Assembly (NCBI RefSeq): GCF_038002225.1
Contig: NZ_JBBOCA010000001.1
Coordinates: forward strand, 2,232,001 to 2,296,000
DNA length: 64,000 nt
Direction: 5' to 3'
From: Paenibacillus sp. FSL R7-0204
GTDB taxonomy: Bacteria; Bacillota; Bacilli; Paenibacillales; Paenibacillaceae
The notes beneath the pieces are model-generated. The model saw only the letters and a program-made list of their open reading frames with translations. It was not told the origin of the DNA and searched no databases. The position numbers and the translations under genes were made by a program. Positions 8,341-18,900 of the stretch are shown in pieces. Within the stretch, counting starts at the first letter, position 1. Every line of letters starts with the position of its first letter.

Positions 8341-9102
8341 TCATCGTAATGTGACGGAGGCCCTTTTTCTTTGAGTCGCTATGACTATGAGAGGAACAGC
8401 AAAGATAAGAGATAATCCGAATAGAAGGATAGGCAAAAACAAAGATGTATGATTGTCAGCAGAAGAGACATTTTGGCCCCCGCCGACCAAAATCGCTCCG
8501 TCATTTGAATTGCGGTTCGAATTATTGAAGGAACTCTCCGACTGGCTAACAACACTCATGATCTCTGTAGGACTTATACTTTCATTATTTGTTAAATTAA
8601 TATATTCCTCATTAACTGCAGTGTTAATATAGAGATAATTTAGATTATATCGTTTGTCATCAATAAGCTCTAATGTACCATCTTTAGCATACTCCGATTC
8701 TATTCGTTTGATTGTATTGCTAAAATTATCATTATTGCTGATATTAAAAATTTTCCATGCACCTGACTCAAAAGTAGCATCGATCACCGCAACTTGGGTT
8801 CCCTCTAGATAAAGCGGGAATTTATAACCAATCAATTCATGTGAAAGTGATTCTCCATGAATATTCGCTTGATAATAAGCAATTCCTTCTCCAAGTGTTG
8901 CTTCAAGGAAACTTACTCTGTTGCTGCTGTGAAAATTTTCCTTCTGGGCTTCAAGAGTATCCGCATAATACGCTGTATAATCCCTCTCAATCGCCCCTTT
9001 GATATCTGCACCAGCTGTCTTAAGGCTTGAGTCAGCATATGCAGCATTTCCCAACGTTAACAGAGCAAAAAAAACGGTTAATATAATGGCACGAATTTTC
9101 AA
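8341..9102 (-). CDS. Exported, C-terminally membrane-anchored protein
   Basis: 253 residues from TTG 9102 behind AGGAGGGG. Signal peptide (IILTVFFALLTLGNAAYA), an extracellular domain of about 170 residues (YYADTLEAQKENFHS, SLSHELIGYKFPLYLEGTQ, YAKDGTLELIDDKRYNLNY), a Ser/Asn-rich linker, one transmembrane helix (LFLPILLFGLSLIFAVPLIVI) and a basic tail (TQRKRASVTLR). Placed between an exported cysteine protease and a lipoprotein, it could be a partner or inhibitor of the protease; that is inference. Bases 8324-9057 are duplicated at 20572-21305. Confidence 0.75.
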   Translation of the reverse strand: MKIRAIILTVFFALLTLGNAAYADSSLKTAGADIKGAIERDYTAYYADTLEAQKENFHSSNRVSFLEATLGEGIAYYQANIHGESLSHELIGYKFPLYLEGTQVAVIDATFESGAWKIFNISNNDNFSNTIKRIESEYAKDGTLELIDDKRYNLNYLYINTAVNEEYINLTNNESISPTEIMSVVSQSESSFNNSNRNSNDGAILVGGGQNVSSADNHTSLFLPILLFGLSLIFAVPLIVIATQRKRASVTLR

Positions 9103-9138
9103 AAAAACCCCTCCTACTTGTTAATGGCTAGTATATTA

Positions 9139-9705
9139 TTAATTTGCTTTTATATTGTTTACTGTATTGACCCAAGTATAGATGGAATTACTCTTGAAAG
9201 TTGAAAAGCTTTGAACGTTGCTGGAAGCATCTGCCGGATCTATATAGTAAAGGTTCTGAATGTTGTTATCCGTATTATAGTAGTAACCCTTAATCAAAAA
9301 GGCATGGCCAATAGTGGAGCCCGCTTTGCTAGTAAATGCTAGAACGTTAGAGTTAGTATTGATGTTATACATTATATTGTCGTATGTGGGCATGGAAAGA
9401 AGTGCAATCGAATTTACGCCATATGCTGCAAGGCCATTCTTGGCGTCATATACATTCCCGGCAGTGTCCATGTACATTCCTTTAGTGGCTGCAACTATGT
9501 TGTATTGGGTAGCATTGGATTTCCCTAAGTATTGTCCAGCCATGCTGGCTACGGCCGCCCAGCACAAATAGTTTCCCTGTTGTTTCTGGGCATTTACTGA
9601 ATTAATGCTAATGCCTGAAGCGGCGTATACACTTGCTGCAAAAAGTGAAGCGGAGATAATCGAACAAAAAACAATGGAAAGCGATTTCAATTTTATTTTT
9701 ATCAC
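9139..9705 (-). CDS. Exported papain-like cysteine protease
   Basis: 188 residues from GTG 9705. Signal peptide (IVFCSIISASLFAASVYA) and a single peptidase domain of the bacterial papain-like (C39/staphopain-like) type: QQGNYLCWAAVASMAGQYLG holds the oxyanion Gln and catalytic Cys, GHAFLIKGYYYN the catalytic His, and YYIDPAD the Asp. No long propeptide is visible, unlike classical staphopains. First gene of a three-gene operon. It may process a secreted substrate or act on competitors; substrate unknown. Confidence 0.78.
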   Translation of the reverse strand: MIKIKLKSLSIVFCSIISASLFAASVYAASGISINSVNAQKQQGNYLCWAAVASMAGQYLGKSNATQYNIVAATKGMYMDTAGNVYDAKNGLAAYGVNSIALLSMPTYDNIMYNINTNSNVLAFTSKAGSTIGHAFLIKGYYYNTDNNIQNLYYIDPADASSNVQSFSTFKSNSIYTWVNTVNNIKAN

Positions 9706-9750
9706 TTTTTCTCAAATCCTTCATACATTATTGATCTATCGGCCGAAGAA

Positions 9751-10226
9751 CTATGGATAATAATATAATACTTTATTTAGGGTTATGCGAATTAAAGGTC
9801 TTTCCTTGGAAATTATACTTTTTCTATACGTTTTACTGAACAATTGAGTTAAACTTACTTGAATCTTGCAGAATCGACTTGAATATCTTGAAAAAGACAG
9901 AGCTGTAGTGTTTAGGCTGTTCAAGCGTATTAGGCAGAGACTCGAAGCGATTTTAATGTCGAAGAGGCTTAAGAAGTTCTGCGTCAAGAACTGGATCGCC
10001 CAAAAGGGCTTATCACGAAGCGATGGTAATTGATATTGGTCAAAGCCAAGCAGTTCCTTGAAGTACCGATACCCCATCTCGATATTCCAGCGCACGTGAT
10101 AATACTTTTGGATCGTAACGAGATCCAAGGACAGATCCGTGAATAGGAGAAAAAACTGCGCTTTGCTCGAAGAGGTGTATTCGTCCTTCTAAAACAGCAA
10201 TAAGTCCATAATAAACATGTAAACAA
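9751..10226 (-). pseudogene. IS4-type transposase C-terminal fragment, frameshifted
   Basis: Read on the minus strand, VLEGRIHLFEQSAVF shifts frame at about 10150 into FFLLFTDLSLDLVTIQKYYHVRWNIE and MGYRYFKELLGFDQYQLPSL, the YxxRWxIEMxYRxxKExLG motif near the C-terminal Glu of DDE transposases (IS4/IS1634 type). The 3' part after LTQNF diverges. No N-terminal domain and no terminal repeats found. Confidence 0.75.
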
Positions 10227-10229
10227 TGA

Positions 10230-10572
10230 AGTATAAGGAGATTCAGCAGTAGTCTGATTATTATACTCTTACCTGATTTCAGAAGGGGGATATTCCTAAA
10301 TATGTATACATAATGTTCCGATTTTTTTATAATGCAATGTAGAATACATGGTTGGAGGAGAGGGTATCCATCAGAAGATAAGTGGCAAAGTATTGTCGAG
10401 GGAGTAATTCACCATGGTCTTGAGCATGCAGAAATGGATATTCTATAATAATGATGATTTTGGTGTACCAATCTTCTAAAAACAACCAAAAATCAACAAA
10501 ACTCTAGAAGTAACTATACGCTTAAAACACACGATTTATTGCCCTACAGACCCCAGGAAAACCTAATAAATA
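10230..10572. other. Intergenic, no gene recognised
   Basis: AT-rich stretch without an open frame of useful length and without recognised repeats, between the transposase fragment and the second tRNA-Thr-like repeat copy. Confidence 0.5.
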
Positions 10573-10600
10573 TATGCTGGGTCGCACTCGTATTGCGTGG
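10573..10600 (+). repeat. Second copy of the 28-bp tRNA-Thr-like repeat
   Basis: 27 of 28 bases match 7553-7580 (GCTGGGTCGCACTCGT part identical; A to T in the TAAT/TATT step). It stops before the T-arm, continuing only with ACCAG. It may be the other junction of a small inserted segment. Confidence 0.6.
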
Positions 10601-10617
10601 ACCAGAGCTAAATAAAC

Positions 10618-10642
10618 AGGACACCTGGTTGGGTGCCCTGAA
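10618..10642 (+). terminator. Hairpin, possible terminator
   Basis: CAGGACACC / GGGTGCCCTG stem with a short loop, followed by AATTTTAGTTTT. No gene ends here, so it may belong to lost DNA. Confidence 0.35.
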
Positions 10643-10681
10643 TTTTAGTTTTAGCGAGATTTAGTTCTCCTTTAGCAAAGA

Positions 10682-10889
10682 TTTGACCATATTTTGACCA
10701 TATTTGCATCAGAACTTATCTGAATTAATCGTATGCCGAAACACGGGACTTCCTATTATAATGCGGTTATCCTCAATAATCGGAACTGAACATTTAGGAA
10801 CGTAAGAAATACGGCATGTTCAACCATGGAACAGTTCCAGCTGAGTTTCCACTGTTTAAAGCAGGATTTATTGGTCATATATTTGGTCA
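10682..10889. repeat. Short direct repeats of GGTCA/TGACC, possible integrase arm sites
   Basis: TTTGACCATA occurs twice at 10682-10703, and GGTCA twice at 10873-10877 and 10885-10889 in the opposite orientation. Paired short direct repeats beside an integrase and a tRNA fragment are typical of arm-type integrase sites. Binding is inferred. Confidence 0.35.
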
Positions 10890-10986
10890 CGAACTCTTTA
10901 TAATCCAATTTACCTTATAGTCCCGAAACCCAATAATATCAGCATCTCGCGAACAGAAATTAGGGCGTTTATCCCTTTTCTCTATA

Positions 10987-11049
10987 TCAGTTGGTTAGAG
11001 CGGTCGGCTCATAACCGATTGGTCACAGGTTCGAGTCCTGTAGGGCCCA
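10987..11049 (+). other. 3' part of a tRNA-Met(CAU), likely attachment site
   Basis: From the D-loop onward the sequence is that of an elongator-type tRNA with anticodon CAT: TCAGTTGGTTAGAGC, anticodon arm TCGG-CTCATAA-CCGA, T-arm ACAGGTTCGAGTCCTGT, and AGGGCCCA. The 5' acceptor strand (expected GGGCCCT) and first D-stem half are missing, so it is not functional. It is followed by a terminator and the 3' end of a broken integrase, the usual arrangement of an attachment site at a tRNA 3' end. Confidence 0.75.
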
Positions 11050-11057
11050 ATTCACTG

Positions 11058-11083
11058 AAACCCTTACCTAGTAAGGTTTTTTT
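11058..11083 (+). terminator. Terminator behind the tRNA fragment
   Basis: CCTTAC / GTAAGG stem followed by seven T residues, as expected after a tRNA transcription unit. Confidence 0.7.
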
Positions 11084-11159
11084 GCTGTATGTAGGCAGAT
11101 GAATTGAGGATGGTAAATAGCCCGGTAACTTGGTAAAAAGGCAGATGGTTACATTTTGG

Positions 11160-11990
11160 TCACGGCGCTATTTCATCGCCGGAATTCTTGCTCAATTTCA
11201 TCTTGGAATCGATCAGATCAGCAGCATCTCTCTGCATATCAGGGAGTAGGTGGGAGTATCGATCCAGATAGATCTGGACGCTGCTGTGTCCAAGACGCGC
11301 GGCTCCGATTTTGGCATTGATTCCATTGTTCAATAACATGGAAGCATGTGAATGTCTAAGATCATGGAAACGAATCTTGGGCAGCTCTGACTTTCCTGTT
11401 AAGAATGCGAACGTTTCTGTAACTCGTCTTGGCTTTATAGGCTCGCCATTAATATAGCAGCATACAAGATCATGATCCTTATAGTTGTCTACCCCAATGT
11501 TTTGTTTATCGATAAGCATATCGCCAATAGGATTCTACGGGCTGAGCTTGAAGTCTTGGTATCTTGAATGATAATGCCCTTCTAAGGTGTCCAGGTCACC
11601 GTTTGTTGAATCATCAGGCTTTTGCCTTCCCAATCGATGTCTCCCCACCTAAGCCCAAGGACTTCGCCTTTGCGCATGCCTGTATGAATAGCCAGGGAAT
11701 ACACAATTTGATGAACATGGCCTTCAGCGGTATCCAGAAAGTGCAGACACTGCTCCATGCTCCAGGTCTTCATCTCCTTTCTCCGCAGCTTAGGAGCCTC
11801 TACCTTATCCAAAGGGGGCGAAGCAATCATCTCCCACTTCACAGCTTGCCTGAATGCTTTACGTAGGATAGCGTGGATATGTGGCACGTAATCCGGAGAG
11901 TATTTTTCAAGTAGTCCATTATAAAATTTGTTAACGGTCAAGGGTTTGATTTGCTGCAGCTTCTGTCTTCCGATACCAGGATAATTCGGC
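11160..11990 (-). pseudogene. Tyrosine recombinase (phage integrase), broken
   Basis: Two minus-strand pieces (11941-11582 and 11519-11160) form most of one phage-type integrase. The upstream piece has part of the SAM-like core-binding domain and the first catalytic Arg (IHTGMRKGEVLGLRW). It stops after TVTWTP; a frameshifted link reads QDTKTSSSARR; the second piece has FHDLRHSHASML, RLGHSSVQIYLDRYSH and the Tyr region. The N-terminus beyond 11990 is gone and the stop and frameshift at 11520-11585 disable it. Its 3' end faces the tRNA-Met fragment, so it was probably the integrase of the element that used that site. Confidence 0.85.
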
Positions 11991-12009
11991 TATTAATAAT
12001 GGATTCTTC

Positions 12010-12330
12010 AACATCGTAGATGAACTGCATCCAGATAAAACACGAATTGTATATTGCAAATATGATGACTGAAAAGGGAAGCTATACTCCGTTTTACGTC
12101 ATATGAACGAGGCACTCATTCATTGGGCAAGTAGGAAATACAAGAAATTGGAGAGGCGCAAGATCAGGGTGAAAAAATGGATGGGACGACTTGCGAAGAA
12201 TCTTCCTAAATTGTTTGTACACTGGCAGATGGGAATACTGCCTACGGCTGGATAATGGGAGCCGGATGAGCAGAGAGGTTCACGTCCGGTTCTGAGAGGG
12301 CCTGAGGGTGTAATTCCCTTGGGCTACTCA
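12010..12330 (+). mobile_element. Group II intron 3' fragment (1)
   Basis: Remnants of an intron-encoded reverse transcriptase/maturase (LHPDKTRIVYCKYDD, later EALIHWASRKYKKLERRK, KNLPKLFVHWQMG) contain stops and an internal deletion. They are followed by a 34-base domain V at 12259-12292 (GAGCCGGAT ... GTCCGGTTC) and a domain VI-like hairpin ending near 12330. Only the 3' end of the intron remains. Confidence 0.7.
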
Positions 12331-12399
12331 CCTTGTCATTTGCTGCAAAAACCAAAAGGGAGCAAAACGAGTGTTGGAGGGAGTGACTTTCTGGGACAT

Positions 12400-12540
12400 G
12401 AATTCATACCGGGTACTAGGTAGGACCGTCAGGAAAAGCCAATGCCTCGAATGCGAATGTATGCATGGAGGAGCCGGATACGATGACCCACACATCCGGT
12501 TCTCTGAGAGGCCCATACAATTGCGCATGGGCCTACTCTA
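12400..12540 (+). mobile_element. Group II intron 3' fragment (2)
   Basis: A second domain V-like hairpin lies at 12471-12502 (GAGCCGGAT / ATCCGGTTC), followed by a domain VI-like stem AGGCCCAT ... ATGGGCCT with CTACTC at the presumed 3' end. No maturase coding is left. The sequence differs from fragment 1, so these are two introns rather than a duplication. Bases 12541-12944 show no convincing gene. Confidence 0.55.
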
Positions 12541-12944
12541 TTATGCTTTTGTGGGGACGGCAGAACCTTGCGAACGAAGGCTAATTTTAACGAGAATAAT
12601 GAGCATATGGGTTCAGCGAGGCAATCTGATATGCTTAGGGAAAGGTGAGTCAGGCAACGTTATTATAGAGGATTTTTATAGATGTAGTGAAGATGCTGTA
12701 AAGTTAATTGCTTAATTCAACGATATAAGAATATATTGTAGAAAGTGTTGGGGATTTTAAGAAAATCATGGTATATTCGAACTGCTGAATTGAAACTAGT
12801 ACTTTAAAGTATTAATGTTCTAAAATCTAGCGGAATATGAGCAACTTGCTGACAATCCGTTATATGATTTTTAGAATTTTTTAAGAAAGCTTGATGATTG
12901 AGGTTTGAACGTTAAGCGTTACATAACTGGAGGCTGCTATTATT

Positions 12945-15900
12945 ATGAAGAAAAATTCATCAAAGAATCGATCAACAACGAAAAAACTGCTCGCGGGTAT
13001 GCTAGTGATCGTCCTGCTTAACTCTCCGGTATTTGGTCACTTGGTACCTAAAGCTTTTGCAGCTTCGGGTACATTGATCTTTTCTGGTGTTCAGAAAAAG
13101 AATGGAGGAGTGATTTTACAAGACGGAATGAATTTTAATAGTGGAGATATGCTATCTAATGATATTCCGGGGATTGTTTTGAAAATATTTAATGTTAATA
13201 GAAACGATGTAACGTTACCAGTGGGCAGTTTTTCTTTTCGGAGCGACCTGGCTTCTAAAATCCCTGGGAATCAACCGGCAGTTGTGCCGATTTCCGCGTC
13301 TTCAGGTGCCTATAATTCCGGGCGTGGTCCCGATATTATGATTATAAAAAGTGAGAATGGCGACGCGTTTAGCTTTAAGTCCATTATAGCAATGGATGCA
13401 GACGCGATCAGGTTAACGAAATTTGAGGGATTCCTTAATGGTGTTTCAACAGGATCGGTTATTCTTAGCATGAATACATCTACTTATTATGAATCCTATA
13501 CGCAATCAAACGGACTTACACCTTCGATATTTCAAAATGTAAATGAAATTAGGATATCGAATCAAACTGATGGAGATATGTTTTGGGGAAATGCTATGGG
13601 ATTTAATAATATTGAAATCGGTGAGCCTGTTATAGCATCAACACCACCCGCAGCACCGAGCGTAAGCGCAGATGATGATGCCAACACGATTACGGGACTG
13701 ACGACAGCGATGGAGTTCCAAGTTGAGGGTGGAGCTTATGTACAATATAACGGCAGCAATGCTCCGGATCTCTCAGGTACAAAAACAGTAAAAGTGCGTG
13801 TTGCAGCCGACAGCAGCACATCTACTCCGGCAGGAGCAGAAACAACGCTGAACTTTACGACGAACGTACCGAATGCACCAGCAGCGCCAAGTGTGACGGC
13901 GGATGATGTAACGAATACGATTACGGGACTGACGACAGCGATGGAGTTCCAAGTTGAGGGTGGAGCTTATGTACAATATAACGGCAGTAATGCTCCGGAT
14001 CTCTCGGGTACAAAAACAGTAAAAGTGCGTGTTGCAGCCGACAGCAGCACATCCACTCCGGCGGGAGCGGATACGACGCTGAACTTTACGACTAACGCAC
14101 CGAATGCACCAGCAGCGCCAAGTGTGACGGCGGATGATGTAACGAATACGATTACGGGACTGACGACAGCGATGGAGTTCCAAGTTGAGGGTGGAGCTTA
14201 TGTACAATATAACGGCAGCAATGCTCCGGATCTCTCGGGTACAAAAACAGTAAAAGTGCGTGTTGCAGCCGACAGCAGCACATCTACTCCGGCGGGAGCG
14301 GACACGACGCTGAACTTTACGACTAACGTACCGAATGCACCAGCAGCGCCAAGTGTGACGGCGGATGATGTAACGAATACGATTACGGGACTGACGACAG
14401 CGATGGAGTTCCAAGTTGAGGGTGGGGCTTATGTACAATATGACGGCAGTAATGCTCCGGATCTCTCGGGTACAAAAACAGTAAAAGTGCGTGTTGCAGC
14501 CGACAGCAGCACATCTACTCCGGCGGGAGCAGAAACGACGCTGAACTTTACGACTAACGCACCGAATGCACCGGCAGCGCCAAGTGTGACGGCGGATGAT
14601 GTAACGAACACGATTACGGGACTGACGACAGCGATGGAGTTCCAAGTTGAGGGTGGAGCTTATGTACAATATAACGGCAGCAATGCTCCGGATCTCTCGG
14701 GTACAAAAACAGTAAAAGTGCGTGTTGCAGCCGACAGCAGCACATCTACTCCGGCGGGAGCGGACACGACGCTGAACTTTACGACTAACGTACCGAATGC
14801 ACCAGCAGCGCCAAGTGTGACGGCGGATGATGTAACGAATACGATTACGGGACTGACGACAGCGATGGAGTTCCAAGTTGAGGGTGGGGCTTATGTACAA
14901 TATGACGGCAGTAATGCTCCGGATCTCTCGGGTACAAAAACAGTAAAAGTGCGTGTTGCAGCCGACAGCAGCACATCTACTCCGGCGGGAGCGGACACGA
15001 CGCTGACGTTCACTACAAACCCTCCAGCACCGGCTGCACCAAGTGTAACTGCAAATGATGCCGCGAACACGATCACGGGTTTGACCGAAGACATGGAGTT
15101 CCAGGTAGATGGCGGAACTTATGTGAAATACACCGGAAGTAACGCGCCGGATCTTACCGGAGCACACACGGTGAAAGTAAGAGTGCCAGCAGACGCTACT
15201 ACGGGAACACCGGCAGGAGCGGAAACAACGCTGACGTTCACTACAAACCCTCCAGCACCGGCTGCACCAAGTGTAACTGCAAATGATGCCGCGAACACGA
15301 TCACTGGATTGACAACGGGGATGGAGTTCCAGGTAGATGGCGGAACTTATGTGAAATACACCGGAAGTAACGCGCCGGATCTTACCGGAGCACACACGGT
15401 GAAAGTAAGAGTGCCAGCAGACGCTACTACGGGAACACCGGCAGGAGCGGACACGACGCTGACGTTCACTACAAACCCTCCAGCACCGGCTGCGCCGAAC
15501 GTAACTGCAAATGATGCCGCGAACACGATCACTGGATTGACAACGGGGATGGAGTTCCAGGTAGATGGCGGAACTTATGTGAAATATACCGGAAGCAACG
15601 CGCCGGATCTTACCGGAGCGCACACGGTGAAAGTAAGAGTGCCAGCAGACGCTACTACGGGAACACCGGCAGGAGCGGACACGACGCTGACGTTCACTAC
15701 AAACCCTCCAGCACCGGCTGCGCCAAGTGTAACTGCAAATGATGCCGCGAACACGATCACTGGATTGACAACGGGGATGGAGTTCCAGGTAGATGGCGGA
15801 ACTTATGTGAAATACACCGGAGCAAACGCGCCGGATCTTACGGGAGCGCACACGGTGAAAGTAAGAGTGCCAGCAGACGCTACTACGGGAACGCCAGCAG

Positions 15901-18900
15901 GAGCGGACACGACGTTGACGTTCGCTACAAACCCTCCAGCACCGGCAGCACCAAGTGTAACTGCAAATGATGCCGCGAACACGATCACTGGCTTAACTGA
16001 AGACATGGAGTTCCAGGTAGATGGCGGAACTTATGTGAAATATACCGGAAGCAACGCGCCGGATCTTACCGGAGCACACACGGTGAAAGTAAGAGTACCA
16101 GCAGATGCGGCTACGGGAACACCGGCGGGAGCGGAAACAACGCTGACGTTCACCACAAACCCGCCAGCACCGGCAGCACCAAGTGTAACTGCAAATGATG
16201 CCGCGAACACGATCACTGGCTTAACTGAAGACATGGAGTTCCAGGTAGATGGCGGAACTTATGTGAAATATACCGGAAGCAACGCGCCGGATCTTACCGG
16301 AGCGCACACGGTGAAAGTAAGAGTGCCAGCAGACGCTACTACGGGAACACCGGCAGGAGCGGACACGACGCTGACGTTCACCACGAACCCGCCAGCACCA
16401 GCCGCGCCGAACGTAACTGCAAATGATGCCGCGAACACGATCACTGGATTGACAACGGCGATGGAGTTCCAGGTAGATGGCGGAACTTATGTGAAATACA
16501 CCGGAAGTAACGCGCCGGATCTTACCGGAGCACACACGGTGAAAGTAAGAGTGCCAGCAGACGCTACTACGGGAACACCGGCAGGAGCGGAAACAACGCT
16601 GACGTTCACTACAAACCCTCCAGCACCGGCTGCACCAAGTGTAACTGCAAATGATGCCGCGAACACGATCACTGGATTGACAACGGGGATGGAGTTCCAG
16701 GTAGATGGCGGAACTTATGTGAAATACACCGGAAGTAACGCGCCGGATCTTACGGGAGCGCACACGGTGAAAGTAAGAGTGCCAGCAGACGCTACTACGG
16801 GAACGCCAGCAGGAGCGGACACGACGTTGACGTTCACTACAAACCCTCCAGCACCGGCAGCACCAAGTGTAACTGCAAATGATGCCGCGAACACGATCAC
16901 TGGATTGACAACGGGGATGGAGTTCCAGGTAGATGGCGGAACTTATGTGAAATATACCGGAAGCAACGCGCCGGATCTTACCGGAGCACACACGGTGAAA
17001 GTAAGAGTGCCAGCAGACGCTACTACGGGAACACCGGCAGGAGCGGACACGACGTTGACGTTCACTACAAACCCTCCAGCACCGGCAGCACCAAGTGTAA
17101 CTGCAAATGATGCCGCGAACACGATCACTGGCTTAACTGAAGACATGGAGTTCCAGGTAGATGGCGGAACTTATGTGAAATACACCGGAAGCAACGCGCC
17201 GGATCTTACGGGAGCACACACGGTGAAAGTAAGAGTACCAGCAGATGCGGCTACGGGAACACCGGCGGGAGCGGAAACAACGCTGACGTTCACCACAAAC
17301 CCGCCAGCACCGGCTGCACCAAGTGTAACTGCAAATGATGCCGCGAACACGATCACTGGATTGACAACGGCGATGGAGTTCCAGGTAGATGGCGGAACTT
17401 ATGTGAAATACACCGGAAGCAACGCGCCGGATCTTACCGGAGCGCACACGGTGAAAGTAAGAGTGCCAGCAGACGCTACTACGGGAACACCGGCAGGAGC
17501 GGACACGACGCTGACGTTCACTACAAACCCTCCAGCACCGGCAGCACCAAGTGTAACTGCAAATGATGCCGCGAACACGATCACTGGCTTAACTGAAGAC
17601 ATGGAGTTCCAGGTAGATGGCGGAACTTATGTGAAATACACCGGAAGCAACGCGCCGGATCTTACCGGAGCGCACACGGTGAAAGTAAGAGTGCCAGCAG
17701 ACGCTACTACGGGAACACCGGCAGGAGCGGACACGACGCTGACGTTCACTACAAACCCTCCAGCACCGGCAGCACCAAGTGTAACTGCAAATGATGCCGC
17801 GAACACGATCACGGGTTTGACCGAAGACATGGAGTTCCAGGTAGATGGCGGAACTTATGTGAAATACACCGGAAGTAACGCGCCGGATCTTACCGGAGCA
17901 CACACGGTGAAAGTAAGAGTGCCAGCAGACGCTACTACGGGAACACCGGCGGGAGCGGACACGACGCTGACGTTCACTACAAACCCTCCAGCACCGGCTG
18001 CACCAAGTGTAACTGCAAATGATGCCGCGAACACGATCACGGGTTTGACCGAAGACATGGAGTTCCAGGTAGATGGCGGAACTTATGTGAAATACACCGG
18101 AAGTAACGCGCCGGATCTTACCGGAGCACACACGGTGAAAGTAAGAGTGCCAGCAGACGCTACTACGGGAACGCCAGCAGGAGCGGAAGCAACGCTGACG
18201 TTCACCACGAACCCGCCAGCACCGGCTGCGCCCACATCACCGACACCGACACCGACACCGACACCAACACCAACGGCCACCCAGGTCACTGCAGTAGAGG
18301 TGCTTGTGAATGGTAAGGTGGAAAATGCCGGAACGGCCGCAACATCAACAAAAAACAATCAATCGGTCATTACAATAATGGTAGATGAACAAAAGCTGGA
18401 ACAAAAACTTGCGGCAGAAGGCCAAAATGCAGTGATAACCATTCCGGTTAAAATTCATTCAGATGTGGTGATCGGAGAGCTAAACGGCAGAATGCTGCAG
18501 AGTATGGAGCAGAAGCAGGCAGTTATCCAAGTCAAGACAGATCAAGCAACCTATTCGATTCCAGCGCAGCAAGTTAATATCGGCTCCATCGCCGAGAAAC
18601 TTGGCCAGTCTGTAGTCTTGCAGGATATTACAATTCAGCTTGAAATAGCAGCGCCAACAGCGCACACGGTGAGTTTGGTGCAAAACTCTGCTCAAAAAGA
18701 CAATCTCTCCATTGTCGTTCCAGCCATCGACTTCATCGTCAGAGCTGTTTATGGAGATCGAACGATCGAGGTAACCAAGTTTGATGCTTATGTAGAAAGA
18801 ACTCTTGCGATCCCTGAGGGTGTAGATCAGAGTAGAATTACAACCGGGATTGTCGTGGAACCGGATGGGAAGGTCCGCCATGTCCCTACTAAAGTTGTGA

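Noticed and set aside
12371..12715. 114-codon plus-strand open frame
   Set aside because: It crosses the second group II intron domain V and VI; composition is not protein-like and no family is recognised.
13773..17447. Very long minus-strand open frames (up to 692 codons) opposite the S-layer-like gene
   Set aside because: They mirror the tandem repeats of the plus-strand gene, have Arg/Cys/Ser-rich odd composition, lack ribosome sites, and exist only because the repeat unit has no stop in those frames.
13641..18212. Regular repeats that might suggest a CRISPR array
   Set aside because: The period is 228-231 bp, units are coding and contiguous with no unique spacers, and no cas genes are near.
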